Part shown: positions 37,667 through 45,762 of the stretch, piece by piece
Layout of the letters: each line of letters opens with the position of its first letter
Position numbering within the stretch: the first letter of the stretch is position 1
Assembly: GCF_014337155.1 (NCBI RefSeq)
Contig: NZ_CP060632.1
Location: 1,309,001 to 1,373,000 of the forward strand
DNA: 64,000 nucleotides
Direction of reading: 5' to 3'
Source of the DNA: Wujia chipingensis
GTDB lineage: Bacteria; Bacillota; Clostridia; Lachnospirales; Lachnospiraceae
Position numbers and translations under genes: made by a program
Notes under the pieces: model-generated
Database searches by the model: none
What the model was told of the DNA's origin: nothing
The model's input: the letters and a program-made list of their open reading frames with translations, nothing else

Positions 37667-38686
37667 ATGAAGATCGGTATATTGGGTGCCGGAAGCTGGG
37701 GTACAGCGTTGACGGTACTGTTATCAGACAATGGACATGATATTACTGTGTGGTCTGTGGACGAAAAGGAAATTGAGATGCTTGACACGAAACGGGAACA
37801 TCTGACGAAGCTGCCTGGCGTGAAGCTGCCGGATTCGGTGCGTTTTACGACAGATGAGCAGGAGGTGTGCAAGGATGCAGAGCTTCTCGTGATGGTCGTT
37901 CCATCGCCATTTATCAGAAGCACGGCGAAACGTGTCGCACCTTACATAACAGGGGCACAGACAATTGTAAATGTATCGAAGGGAATTGAGGATGAATCCC
38001 TCAAGACTCTGACAGAGGTAATACACGAAGAGATTCCACAGTGCAAGGTTGGCGTCTTATCCGGTCCAAGCCATGCAGAGGAAGTTGGAAAGCGTATGCC
38101 GACAACCGTGGTTGCCGGTGCGAAGGATGAGAAGACCGCGCTTATGATCCAGGATGCATTTATGAACGATTACTTCCGTGTGTACGCGAGCCCGGATGTG
38201 ATCGGTATTGAGCTTGGCGGGGCACTGAAAAATGTTATCGCGCTTGCGGCAGGTGTCGGCGATGGACTTGGCTGTGGTGACAATGCAAAGGCTGCGATCA
38301 TCACACGTGGTATAGCGGAAATCATCCGTCTTGGAACTGCGATGGGCGGTGAGCTTGAGACATTTGCAGGTCTTTCCGGAATTGGAGATCTGATCGTGAC
38401 CTGTGAATCCAAGCATAGCCGGAACCGGAAGGCAGGATTCCTGATGGGACAGGGTAAGACCTATAAGGAAGCAATGGATGAAGTACAGATGGTTGTTGAG
38501 GGCGTGTATTCTGCAAAGGCAGCTTACAAACTCAGCCAGAAATATGGTGTGGAGATGCCGATCGTGTCGGTCGTCAATCGGTTGTTGTTTGAGGATTTAA
38601 ACGCAGAAGAGGGTATGAAGATGCTACTCACCAGAAACCGTACTTCTGAATCGACAAGACTTGCATGGGACAATGAGCAGGCCTAG
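37667..38686 (+). CDS. gpsA: Glycerol-3-phosphate dehydrogenase [NAD(P)+]
   Basis: This 339-residue enzyme reduces dihydroxyacetone phosphate to glycerol-3-phosphate. The nucleotide loop LGAGSWGTAL begins at residue 6. The catalytic Lys region GGALKNVIALAAGVGDGL and NAKAAIITRG are intact. AAGGGGGTT precedes ATG 37667. The plsY-gpsA pair provides substrate and enzyme for phosphatidate synthesis. Confidence 0.98.
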   Translation: MKIGILGAGSWGTALTVLLSDNGHDITVWSVDEKEIEMLDTKREHLTKLPGVKLPDSVRFTTDEQEVCKDAELLVMVVPSPFIRSTAKRVAPYITGAQTIVNVSKGIEDESLKTLTEVIHEEIPQCKVGVLSGPSHAEEVGKRMPTTVVAGAKDEKTALMIQDAFMNDYFRVYASPDVIGIELGGALKNVIALAAGVGDGLGCGDNAKAAIITRGIAEIIRLGTAMGGELETFAGLSGIGDLIVTCESKHSRNRKAGFLMGQGKTYKEAMDEVQMVVEGVYSAKAAYKLSQKYGVEMPIVSVVNRLLFEDLNAEEGMKMLLTRNRTSESTRLAWDNEQA

Positions 38687-38710
38687 AGACATATATCAAT
38701 AAAGAAGTGA

Positions 38711-38745
38711 AATAGAAGCTGTCAGAGGACGGCTTCTATTTTTTT
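38711..38745 (+). terminator. Terminator after gpsA
   Basis: TAGAAGCTGTC and GACGGCTTCTA form an 11-bp stem with one G-U pair, followed by TTTTTTT. Confidence 0.9.
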
Positions 38746-38746
38746 G

Positions 38747-38774
38747 GAATAAATCATGTAGCCGGACATATATT
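38747..38774 (+). promoter_or_regulatory. Candidate sigma-E promoter of spoIVA
   Basis: GAATAAA (38747-38753), 13 bases, then CATATATT (38767-38774) resembles the mother-cell sigma-E pattern. It starts about 80 bases before spoIVA, a known sigma-E gene in Bacillus. Confidence 0.5.
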
Positions 38775-38826
38775 ATATTGAGTTATTGAACATAGTCAGG
38801 TAGGAATATAGGAGGCTAGTGCTTGG

Positions 38827-40287
38827 ATGAACATTTATAAGGATATAGAAACACGAACCAATGGCGAGATCTATATCGGTGTGGTCGGTCCGGTGCGGAC
38901 AGGAAAATCGACCTTTATCAAGCGATTTATGGAGCTGATGGTGCTTCCGGCGATTGCGGATGATAATAATCGGAAGCGTGCCATGGATGAGCTGCCTCAG
39001 TCGGCTGCCGGAAAAACCGTGATGACGACCGAGCCAAAGTTTATCCCGAAGGAAGCGGTTGAAGTGCTGTTTGAGGATGGGGTACATTTCAAATGCCGCA
39101 TGATTGACTGTGTCGGATACATGGTACAGGGCGCAGAGGGACACGAGGAGGACGGCAAGGAACGGCTTGTGAAGACACCGTGGTTTGACTATGATATCCC
39201 GTTTACAAAGGCGGCAGAGATTGGAACAAAGAAGGTCATCTACGACCATTCGACCGTCGGCATCGTTGTCACCTGTGACGATACAATCTCGGAGCTTGAC
39301 CGAAGTGCGTACATACAGCCGGAGACACAGACGATTCAGGAGTTAAAGACGCTCGGCAAGCCGTTTATCGTGATCTTAAATACGAGAAAGCCAGCCAGCC
39401 CGGAGACACTGGAGCTTGCACAGCAGATGGAAGCAGAGTATGGTGTCGGGGTATTGCCGATCAACTGTGACCAGCTGCGGAAAGCCGATGTCGTACATAT
39501 TTTTGAAGCACTGTTGTTGGATTTCCCGGTGACCTGCGTGAAGTTTGATATCCCAAAATGGGTGGAAGCACTCGATATGAAGGATGCAATCAAACAGAAA
39601 ATCGTGGAGAAGACAAACCAGATCTTTAGTCAGATGTATCTGATGAAGGATGCGACGAACTATGCGTTTGTCGAGGATGAATATCTGCAGTCCATCGAGA
39701 TGCAGGCACTCAACCTGGCAGATGGCTCTGTCGAGATCCGTCTTGTATTAAAACCGGAATATTACTATGCAATGCTTTCTGAGATCATGGGTGAACCGAT
39801 CCAGAACGAATACGATTTCATGAAAGCAGTCAAGTCGCTTGCTGCAACAAAGTCCCAGTGTGCGAAGGTAAGTACTGCGCTGATGCAGTCGTTTAAGACC
39901 GGCTATGGCTCGGTAACACCAGATGCAGGCGATATCCGGCTGGGTGAACCGGAGATCATCAAGTCCGGAAACAAGTTCGGCGTGAAATTGACGGCGCAGG
40001 CACCGTCCATCCATCTGATCAAGGCGAATATCACGACTGAGATTGCACCGATCGTCGGCTCCGAGGAACAGGCGAAAGATCTGATCGCATATATCCATCA
40101 GGATGGGGAGAAGCAGGACGATATCTGGGACGTGAATATATTTGGTAAGACGGTGCGCCAGCTTGTGGAGGATGGACTTTCGGCGAAGGTCAACAAGATC
40201 ACGCAGGAAAGCCAGCAGAAATTACAGGATACGATGGAGAAAATCGTCAACGATTCGAACGGCGGAATGGTTTGCATTATTATCTAA
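38827..40287 (+). CDS. spoIVA: Stage IV sporulation protein A
   Basis: This 486-residue ATPase polymerises on the forespore surface to form the base of the spore coat. The Walker A GPVRTGKS is at residues 21-28, and the C-terminus ends GGMVCIII, the membrane-anchoring tail region of the family. Length is close to the Bacillus protein (492). GGAGG at 38811-38815 lies 11 bases before the ATG. It marks the organism as an endospore former. Confidence 0.97.
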   Translation: MNIYKDIETRTNGEIYIGVVGPVRTGKSTFIKRFMELMVLPAIADDNNRKRAMDELPQSAAGKTVMTTEPKFIPKEAVEVLFEDGVHFKCRMIDCVGYMVQGAEGHEEDGKERLVKTPWFDYDIPFTKAAEIGTKKVIYDHSTVGIVVTCDDTISELDRSAYIQPETQTIQELKTLGKPFIVILNTRKPASPETLELAQQMEAEYGVGVLPINCDQLRKADVVHIFEALLLDFPVTCVKFDIPKWVEALDMKDAIKQKIVEKTNQIFSQMYLMKDATNYAFVEDEYLQSIEMQALNLADGSVEIRLVLKPEYYYAMLSEIMGEPIQNEYDFMKAVKSLAATKSQCAKVSTALMQSFKTGYGSVTPDAGDIRLGEPEIIKSGNKFGVKLTAQAPSIHLIKANITTEIAPIVGSEEQAKDLIAYIHQDGEKQDDIWDVNIFGKTVRQLVEDGLSAKVNKITQESQQKLQDTMEKIVNDSNGGMVCIII

Positions 40288-40308
40288 AAGATGATAGAAT
40301 AGCCGGGT

Positions 40309-41061
40309 ATGGACGAAAAATTAGAATTCAAGATCAATCAGTTTGAAGGTCCGCTTGACCTGCTGCTGCATCTGATCGATAAGAACAAATTTAATATATT
40401 TGATATTCCAATCGTCGAGATTACCGAGCAGTATCTGGATTACCTGAATCGTATGCAGGAGGAAAATCTGGACGTGATGAGTGAATTTCTCGTGATGGCA
40501 GCGACATTGATTTCTATTAAGGCGAAGATGTTACTGCCACGCGAGGAGAAGGAAGAGGAAGAAGAGGAGGATCCGCGTGCCGAGCTTGTGCGTCGTCTGT
40601 TGGAATACAAGATGTACAAATACGCATCGCTCGAGCTGAAGGATATGAACCTCGATGCCGGAAAGAACTATTATAAGCCGGCGACGATTCCGAAGGAAGT
40701 CCTCGAATACAAAGAGGAGATTGATCCGGCAGAGGTGATCGGAGATGTGACACTCGCGAAGTTAAATGAGATATTTACCCAGGTGATGAAGCGTACGGTT
40801 GACCGTGTTGATCCGGTGCGTAGTAAATTCGGAACGATCGAGAAGGACGAAGTGCGGATCGAAGATAAGATGGACGATATCCGGGCGAGCATCCGAGGAC
40901 TAAAGGGTATTAATTTCAAGACACTGCTGGAGATTCAGGCGACGAAGATTAATATCATCGTAACCTTTATGGCAATCTTAGAGCTGATGAAGGTTGGCGA
41001 TATCACGATCCGGCAGGATGAGCTGTTTGGAGATATCATTATCGATTCGCTGGAAGCATAG
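40309..41061 (+). CDS. scpA: Segregation and condensation protein A
   Basis: This 250-residue kleisin links SMC heads in the condensin complex that compacts chromosomes. The N-terminal FEGPLDLLLHLIDKNKFNIFD and the C-terminal winged helix (FMAILELMKVGDITIRQDE) are diagnostic, and an acidic Glu stretch lies near residue 85. No good ribosome site precedes ATG 40309, which is 21 bases after spoIVA, so translation may depend on coupling or a weak site. scpB follows. Confidence 0.95.
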   Translation: MDEKLEFKINQFEGPLDLLLHLIDKNKFNIFDIPIVEITEQYLDYLNRMQEENLDVMSEFLVMAATLISIKAKMLLPREEKEEEEEEDPRAELVRRLLEYKMYKYASLELKDMNLDAGKNYYKPATIPKEVLEYKEEIDPAEVIGDVTLAKLNEIFTQVMKRTVDRVDPVRSKFGTIEKDEVRIEDKMDDIRASIRGLKGINFKTLLEIQATKINIIVTFMAILELMKVGDITIRQDELFGDIIIDSLEA

Positions 41062-41097
41062 AGACAAAGAGATGGAAAGTGAGAGGAAGATACATAG

Positions 41098-41673
41098 ATG
41101 GAAGAAAGCGTAAAAAAGACAGAGGCTGCCATTGAGGCAATCCTTTTTTCCATGGGCGATGCAGTTGAGCTGAAGGATCTGGCAGATGTGCTGCAGATAG
41201 ACGGAAAGACAGTACAGAAGATTCTGGACGATATGATGGTGCGTTACGAGGAAGAGGATCGCGGCATCAAGATTGTTAAGCTGGAGAATGCATATCAGCT
41301 CTGTACGAAAAATGAATATTATGATATTTTATCCAGTCTGGTGAATATCCCGAAGAAGCATAGTCTGACGGATTCACTGATGGAGACACTTTCCATCGTG
41401 GCATATAAGCAGCCGGTCACAAGACAGGAGATCGAAGCAATCCGTGGTGTATCATGCGTGCATGCAATCAATCGTCTGGTAGAATACAATCTGATTACCG
41501 AAGTCGGAAGACTGGATGCGGTCGGTCGACCAATCCTGTTTGGAACAACCGAGGATTTCTTAAGATGTTTCGGTGTTTCTTCGATGGACGAGCTTCCATC
41601 TATCACCCCGGACAAGATCGAACGATTCCGTCAGGAGGCAATGGACGAAGTAAATATCAAAGTAGAAGTATAA
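41098..41673 (+). CDS. scpB: Segregation and condensation protein B
   Basis: This 191-residue protein, made of two winged helices, binds ScpA in the SMC complex. TEAAIEAILFSMGDAVELKDL and the second half TLSIVAYKQPVTRQEIEAIRG are family signatures. The gene ends just before a convergent terminator shared with the HD-GYP gene. Confidence 0.96.
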   Translation: MEESVKKTEAAIEAILFSMGDAVELKDLADVLQIDGKTVQKILDDMMVRYEEEDRGIKIVKLENAYQLCTKNEYYDILSSLVNIPKKHSLTDSLMETLSIVAYKQPVTRQEIEAIRGVSCVHAINRLVEYNLITEVGRLDAVGRPILFGTTEDFLRCFGVSSMDELPSITPDKIERFRQEAMDEVNIKVEV

Positions 41674-41685
41674 AGAGAGATAGAA

Positions 41686-41715
41686 AAATGGGTATCTGTT
41701 TGCAGATACCCATTT
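41686..41715. terminator. Convergent terminator between scpB and the HD-GYP gene
   Basis: AAATGGGTATCTG and CAGATACCCATTT form a perfect 13-bp stem with a four-base loop. The better T run is on the minus strand (TTTTTCTA), so it mainly ends the HD-GYP transcript, whose stop codon it touches. Confidence 0.85.
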
Positions 41716-42799
41716 ATAATATACTGTCGATGTTAATATCAGTCTGTTTCGACAAATCGATAAAATTATTCTTTGTTTTTACCATCGGTTTGGAGAGACG
41801 GACTTTGTTGATAAAGACAATGTCACCTTCCTCACCGTTGCTTAAACGGACTTTACAATTCATATAGCTGTTTACCACGTGTTCTAAGAAAGTAAGCAGG
41901 TATTTTGGATTGTATTTTTTTAGTCCGTCTTCCTCGAACATGTTGATGACTTTAAATGGACTGATTGGTCCGCGATAGACGCGTTTTGCTGTCATAGCCT
42001 CGTAGATGTCTGCAATCGTGACGATCTGGGCACACCAGTCAATCTGGTTGCCTTTTAAGCCAATCGGGTAGCCGGAGCCATCGCATTTCTCGTGGTGCAT
42101 CAGGGCGGCATACTGGATATGCGGATCGAGCTTGTTCTTCTGTAACAGCTGATACCCTTTGACCGGATGGGTTTTGATAATGTCGAACTCGTCCTTCGTG
42201 AGCCTGCCCGGCTTCTTCAATATCGCATCCGGAATCAGCAGCTTGCCTACATCATGGAACAGACCGCAGGCGGTGATGAGTTTCTTGTCATCTTCGGACA
42301 GATTCAGCCAGTCAGCGAAGATATTGCAGATGAGCGCGACGTTTAATGAATGGTTAAAGGTCGAATCATCATAGTTTTTCATGGTTGAAAGCATTGTGAA
42401 GATGCTGAGAGGGGAGTCATTTAACGCTTTCATCGTCGTCATGGTGTTCTGAAGCATCATATCCACGTCAATCGGAGCATTCTTGTAGACAATATCGTTT
42501 AAATGATCGCCCATTTCGGAGATGCTTTTCTCATAACGATGGACGAATTTTTTGTATTGTGGTTTTTCTTTTATTTTCTCAGTGTCAAGCGCAGAGGAGA
42601 GATCGTTTTCCTGTGATTCAACAATAGGTTCCACGATATCAGAGATATCAACAAATACAACATCATTGCCAGAAAGCATCTGGATAATACTCTTCGTAAG
42701 CACCGTATCCTTCGGTACGATCAGCTTGCCACTGTTGGAGTAGGTGTCGGTCAGTGTAACCATACCTTCCTCTAATTCAGATGTAAAAAGTGTTGCCAT
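41714..42799 (-). CDS. HD-GYP domain protein, probable cyclic-di-GMP phosphodiesterase
   Basis: This 361-residue cytoplasmic protein has a C-terminal HD-GYP domain. The metal motif HDVGK starts at about residue 182, and the HHEKCDGSGYP motif at 235-245 defines the subclass that degrades c-di-GMP. The first 150 residues are an uncharacterised regulatory region. Start choice: AAGGA sits eight bases before ATG 42799 but directly abuts ATG 42808, so the inner ATG is preferred. It has its own promoter. The presence of c-di-GMP signalling is inferred from family membership. Confidence 0.88.
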   Translation of the reverse strand: MATLFTSELEEGMVTLTDTYSNSGKLIVPKDTVLTKSIIQMLSGNDVVFVDISDIVEPIVESQENDLSSALDTEKIKEKPQYKKFVHRYEKSISEMGDHLNDIVYKNAPIDVDMMLQNTMTTMKALNDSPLSIFTMLSTMKNYDDSTFNHSLNVALICNIFADWLNLSEDDKKLITACGLFHDVGKLLIPDAILKKPGRLTKDEFDIIKTHPVKGYQLLQKNKLDPHIQYAALMHHEKCDGSGYPIGLKGNQIDWCAQIVTIADIYEAMTAKRVYRGPISPFKVINMFEEDGLKKYNPKYLLTFLEHVVNSYMNCKVRLSNGEEGDIVFINKVRLSKPMVKTKNNFIDLSKQTDINIDSIL

Positions 42800-42832
42800 A
42801 CGCGTCATCCTTCGTCGAAAATTCTTCTATTT

Positions 42833-42861
42833 ATTTTACAGGATTTCGGAAACGATTTCAA
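42833..42861 (-). promoter_or_regulatory. Sigma-A type promoter of the HD-GYP gene
   Basis: On the minus strand TTGAAA (42861-42856), a 17-base spacer and TAAAAT (42838-42833) precede the start codon by 33 bases. Confidence 0.7.
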
Positions 42862-42936
42862 TTAGAAAGTCTAACTCGTCACAATTATCCATATAATGGA
42901 GTAGATGTCTGAGAAGCTTGATAAGAAAGGAACAGC

Positions 42937-44097
42937 ATGAAGAACTATATTGTATATCTACTCGTTATGATCGTTGTGATCTGTGGGTGTCCGGTTCCGT
43001 CTTCTGCGGCGGAGGAACCGAAGTTGTATGCGAAGGCGGCAGTGCTGATGGATGCGGATACCGGGCGGGTATTATACGGAAGGGCACCGGATGAGGCGCT
43101 TCCTATGGCTAGCACGACAAAGATCATGACACTGATTCTCGCGCTTGAATATGGAAATCCGGATGATGTTGTGACTGTGAGCAGTTACGCGGCAAAGATG
43201 CCGGAGGTACGGTTAGGGCTTCATGCCGGTGACCGGTATGTGCTGCAAGATCTTCTGTATTCCATGATGTTAGAGAGCCACAATGACAGCGCATGTGCAG
43301 TGGCAGAACAGGTCGGGGGAAGCGTGGAGGCATTTGCGCAGATGATGAACCGGAAGGCGGCGGAAATCGGACTGCATGATACATATTTTATCACACCGAA
43401 CGGATTAGACGCCGAGGATGCGGGCGGCGTACACCATACGACCGCTCGTGATCTGGCACAGCTCATGCGGTATTGCGTTACGCAGTCGGAACAGAAAGAA
43501 GCGTTTCAGGCAATCTGCCAGACACGGCAGTATACATTTGCAAGCTGTGACGGTACACGGCAGTTTACGGTATATAATAAGAATGCACTGCTCGACCGGA
43601 TGGATGGCGTGCTCGCCGGGAAAACGGGATTCACCGGGAATGCCGGGTATTGTTATGTGGCGGCGGTAAATGTCGGAGAGAAACATTTTATCGTTGCACT
43701 GCTCGCGTGTGGCTGGCCTCATAACCGGCATTACAAATGGGCAGATACGAGAGCCTTGCTTGCATATGGCGATGCAAACTATGAATACCGGGAAATCAAA
43801 CTTGCAGGGGTACAGATTCCTGCTATTCCGGTCTCAGATGGCTTGGAACCGACCATTTCCGGTACATGTGAGGGGAAGTTTACCGTTTTGCTTTCAGACT
43901 CGGAGACGGTACAGCAGCGGTTTGTACCGGAAAGCGGACTGGCTGCACCGGTTGCACGGGGCGACACGGTCGGCACCCTGCAGGTATCCATCGGGGACAC
44001 CCGGCTTGCCGGATATCCGGTGTATGCAGCACAAACAGTAGACAAAAAGGATTTTTCTTATTATATTGGAACGGTATTCGATGCATTTTTTTATTGA
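42937..44097 (+). CDS. dacF: D-alanyl-D-alanine carboxypeptidase (DacF type), first copy
   Basis: This 386-residue secreted penicillin-binding protein trims the terminal D-Ala of peptidoglycan stem peptides. A signal peptide (about residues 1-25) is followed by the catalytic Ser59-x-x-Lys62, Ser114-His-Asn116 and Lys229-Thr-Gly231 motifs. A C-terminal beta domain ends without an obvious amphipathic anchor. It lies immediately before dpaA/dpaB, suggesting a sporulation role; the letter symbol is by family only. A TATAAT occurs at 42892-42897 but without a convincing -35. Confidence 0.85.
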   Translation: MKNYIVYLLVMIVVICGCPVPSSAAEEPKLYAKAAVLMDADTGRVLYGRAPDEALPMASTTKIMTLILALEYGNPDDVVTVSSYAAKMPEVRLGLHAGDRYVLQDLLYSMMLESHNDSACAVAEQVGGSVEAFAQMMNRKAAEIGLHDTYFITPNGLDAEDAGGVHHTTARDLAQLMRYCVTQSEQKEAFQAICQTRQYTFASCDGTRQFTVYNKNALLDRMDGVLAGKTGFTGNAGYCYVAAVNVGEKHFIVALLACGWPHNRHYKWADTRALLAYGDANYEYREIKLAGVQIPAIPVSDGLEPTISGTCEGKFTVLLSDSETVQQRFVPESGLAAPVARGDTVGTLQVSIGDTRLAGYPVYAAQTVDKKDFSYYIGTVFDAFFY

Positions 44098-44107
44098 GAA
44101 GCAAGAG

Positions 44108-44135
44108 ACCTTTCCCAAGCAGTATGCATATAATA
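44108..44135 (+). promoter_or_regulatory. Candidate sigma-K promoter of dpaAB
   Basis: AC (44108-44109), 17 bases, then CATATAATA (44127-44135) fits the AC-N16/17-CATANNNTA pattern of the late mother-cell sigma factor, which drives dipicolinate synthase in Bacillus. It sits in the 66-base gap between dacF and dpaA. Confidence 0.55.
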
Positions 44136-44163
44136 GAGTATCGTAAGGAGGATGTGACAGCGT

Positions 44164-44946
44164 ATGCGGAATATCATTGTTTTCGGACACGATCCGCGGA
44201 TGGAGAGTGTCGCCGGATATTTTTATCATCTTGGATATGATGTATATGAGAACCCGGAAGAACCGGTTGCGGATGCGTGTGTGATCACCGCACCGAAGCT
44301 TTCGGAGGCAGAGGAGGACGCGTTATGTGCGTATGTGACAGACGACCAGATCTTATATCACGGTCTGCTGTCAACGGCAAGTCAGCAGAAGCTGCAGGAA
44401 AAAGGTGTTACCTGTCATCCATATCTGCAGCTTGAAACACTTGTGACAGAGAATGCGCAGCTCACCGCACAGGGAATCCTGTCGATCGCCGGAAGAGATG
44501 CCGTGCTCTTGGAAAGCCACTGTCTTGTACTTGGATATGGGCATTGCGGAAAAGCAATCGCAGATGCACTGGCAAAAGCCGGGGCACATGTGGATGTTGC
44601 AGTCAGACGGAAGGAACTTAAACCTAAGATCGAACAGCAGGCATATGGATACCGGAATCTTGCACAGTGGGATCATTACACCTATGATAAATACAGCTAT
44701 GTGTTCAACACGATACCGGCAATGGTCTTAGACGCCGGGCATCTGCAATGGTTTTCCCCGTCGATTCTCATCTATGATATAGCTTCAAGCCCGGGCGGAA
44801 CGGATTTTGCGTATTGTAAGGCACACGGCATCCGGGCAGACATCTATCTGGGTATCCCCGGAAAGCTGTATCCAAAGGAAGCAGGAACTGTGATTGCTTC
44901 CGGCATCTACGAGCATGCGCTTGCCACGGAGACTCCTTCGGACTAA
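44164..44946 (+). CDS. dpaA: Dipicolinate synthase subunit A
   Basis: This 260-residue protein is the NAD(P)-binding subunit of the enzyme that makes dipicolinic acid, the calcium-binding spore-core compound, in the mother cell. The Rossmann loop CLVLGYGHCGKAIADALAK lies near residue 121, and NTIPAMVLD and YDIASSPGGTDF match DpaA. It is somewhat shorter than the Bacillus subunit (297). AAGGAGGATGTGACAGCGT precedes ATG 44164. dpaB follows after 19 bases. Confidence 0.93.
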   Translation: MRNIIVFGHDPRMESVAGYFYHLGYDVYENPEEPVADACVITAPKLSEAEEDALCAYVTDDQILYHGLLSTASQQKLQEKGVTCHPYLQLETLVTENAQLTAQGILSIAGRDAVLLESHCLVLGYGHCGKAIADALAKAGAHVDVAVRRKELKPKIEQQAYGYRNLAQWDHYTYDKYSYVFNTIPAMVLDAGHLQWFSPSILIYDIASSPGGTDFAYCKAHGIRADIYLGIPGKLYPKEAGTVIASGIYEHALATETPSD

Positions 44947-44965
44947 CAAAAAGGAGCCATAAGGT

Positions 44966-45541
44966 ATGCGGTCAGACTGTCATCTGGGATTTGCGATTAC
45001 CGGATCATTTTGTACGTTCGAAAAGATAAAAAAACAGATAGAGCTTCTACGGGATGAGGCGGCGAGTATCACGCCGATTTTTTCACAGCATGCCTATGAA
45101 CTGGATACGCGGTTTGCGGAGGCGAAGTCCTTTGTGAAAGAGATTGAGACAATCACAGGAAGAAGCGCGATTCACACGATACAGGGCGCAGAACCGGTCG
45201 GACCGAAGAAGCTGTTCGATGCCCTTGTGATCGCACCCTGCACGGGAAACACAGCAGCAAAGCTTGCAAATGGAATCACGGATACTCCGGTTTTGATGGC
45301 GGCGAAGTCGCACCTTCGGAACGGGCGTCCCGTGATCATTGCTATTTCCACGAACGATGCGCTTGGCATCAATCTGCAGAATATCGGAAAGCTCATGGTG
45401 ATGAAGCATATCTATTTCGTTCCGTTTGGACAGGACGATGCGGTAAAAAAGCCGAATTCCTGCGTGGCGGATATGACAAAGATTGCAGAGACGGTAGAAT
45501 ATGCACTGGCAAAGGAGCAGATCCAGCCGGTATTATTATAA
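44966..45541 (+). CDS. dpaB: Dipicolinate synthase subunit B
   Basis: This 191-residue flavoprotein-like subunit completes dipicolinate synthase. LGFAITGSFCTF at the N-terminus and LVIAPCTGNTAAKLANGITD are the phosphopantothenoylcysteine-decarboxylase-like signatures of SpoVFB. AAAAAGGAGCC precedes the ATG. Some Clostridia lack DpaAB and use another route, so its presence is informative. Confidence 0.95.
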   Translation: MRSDCHLGFAITGSFCTFEKIKKQIELLRDEAASITPIFSQHAYELDTRFAEAKSFVKEIETITGRSAIHTIQGAEPVGPKKLFDALVIAPCTGNTAAKLANGITDTPVLMAAKSHLRNGRPVIIAISTNDALGINLQNIGKLMVMKHIYFVPFGQDDAVKKPNSCVADMTKIAETVEYALAKEQIQPVLL

Positions 45542-45562
45542 AAAATGGTTGATTTGGAACCG

Positions 45563-45595
45563 TTCGTCCCAGAAAAATGCATTTCGTCCCAGAAA
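45563..45595. repeat. Two 13-bp direct repeats, 20 bp apart
   Basis: TTCGTCCCAGAAA occurs at 45563-45575 and 45583-45595, about two helical turns apart, between the dpaB stop codon and a terminator. It could be a protein-binding site; no regulator is suggested. Confidence 0.5.
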
Positions 45596-45623
45596 GGTTG
45601 TCACAACAAGTAAAATATGTTAC

Positions 45624-45663
45624 AAAAAAAGCATGTTACTATCAGAGTAGCGTGCTTTTTTGT
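45624..45663 (+). terminator. Terminator after dpaB
   Basis: A long A-rich arm AAAAAAAGCATGTTACT pairs with AGTAGCGTGCTTTTTT (one wobble or mismatch), giving a strong stem and a T run. The A run suits termination in both directions. Confidence 0.85.
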
Positions 45664-45762
45664 TATGGAGACAAGAAATATGCGTGCATTTTATGAGGTG
45701 CATTCGACCATCATGCAAAAATGATGATTATCGTTAACTGAGATAAGAAAGAGAGGGATCAT

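Noticed and set aside
42860..42936. Sporulation-sigma promoter before the first dacF-type gene
   Set aside because: CCATATAATGG was tested against sigma-F, sigma-G and sigma-K patterns; spacing and -35 parts did not match.
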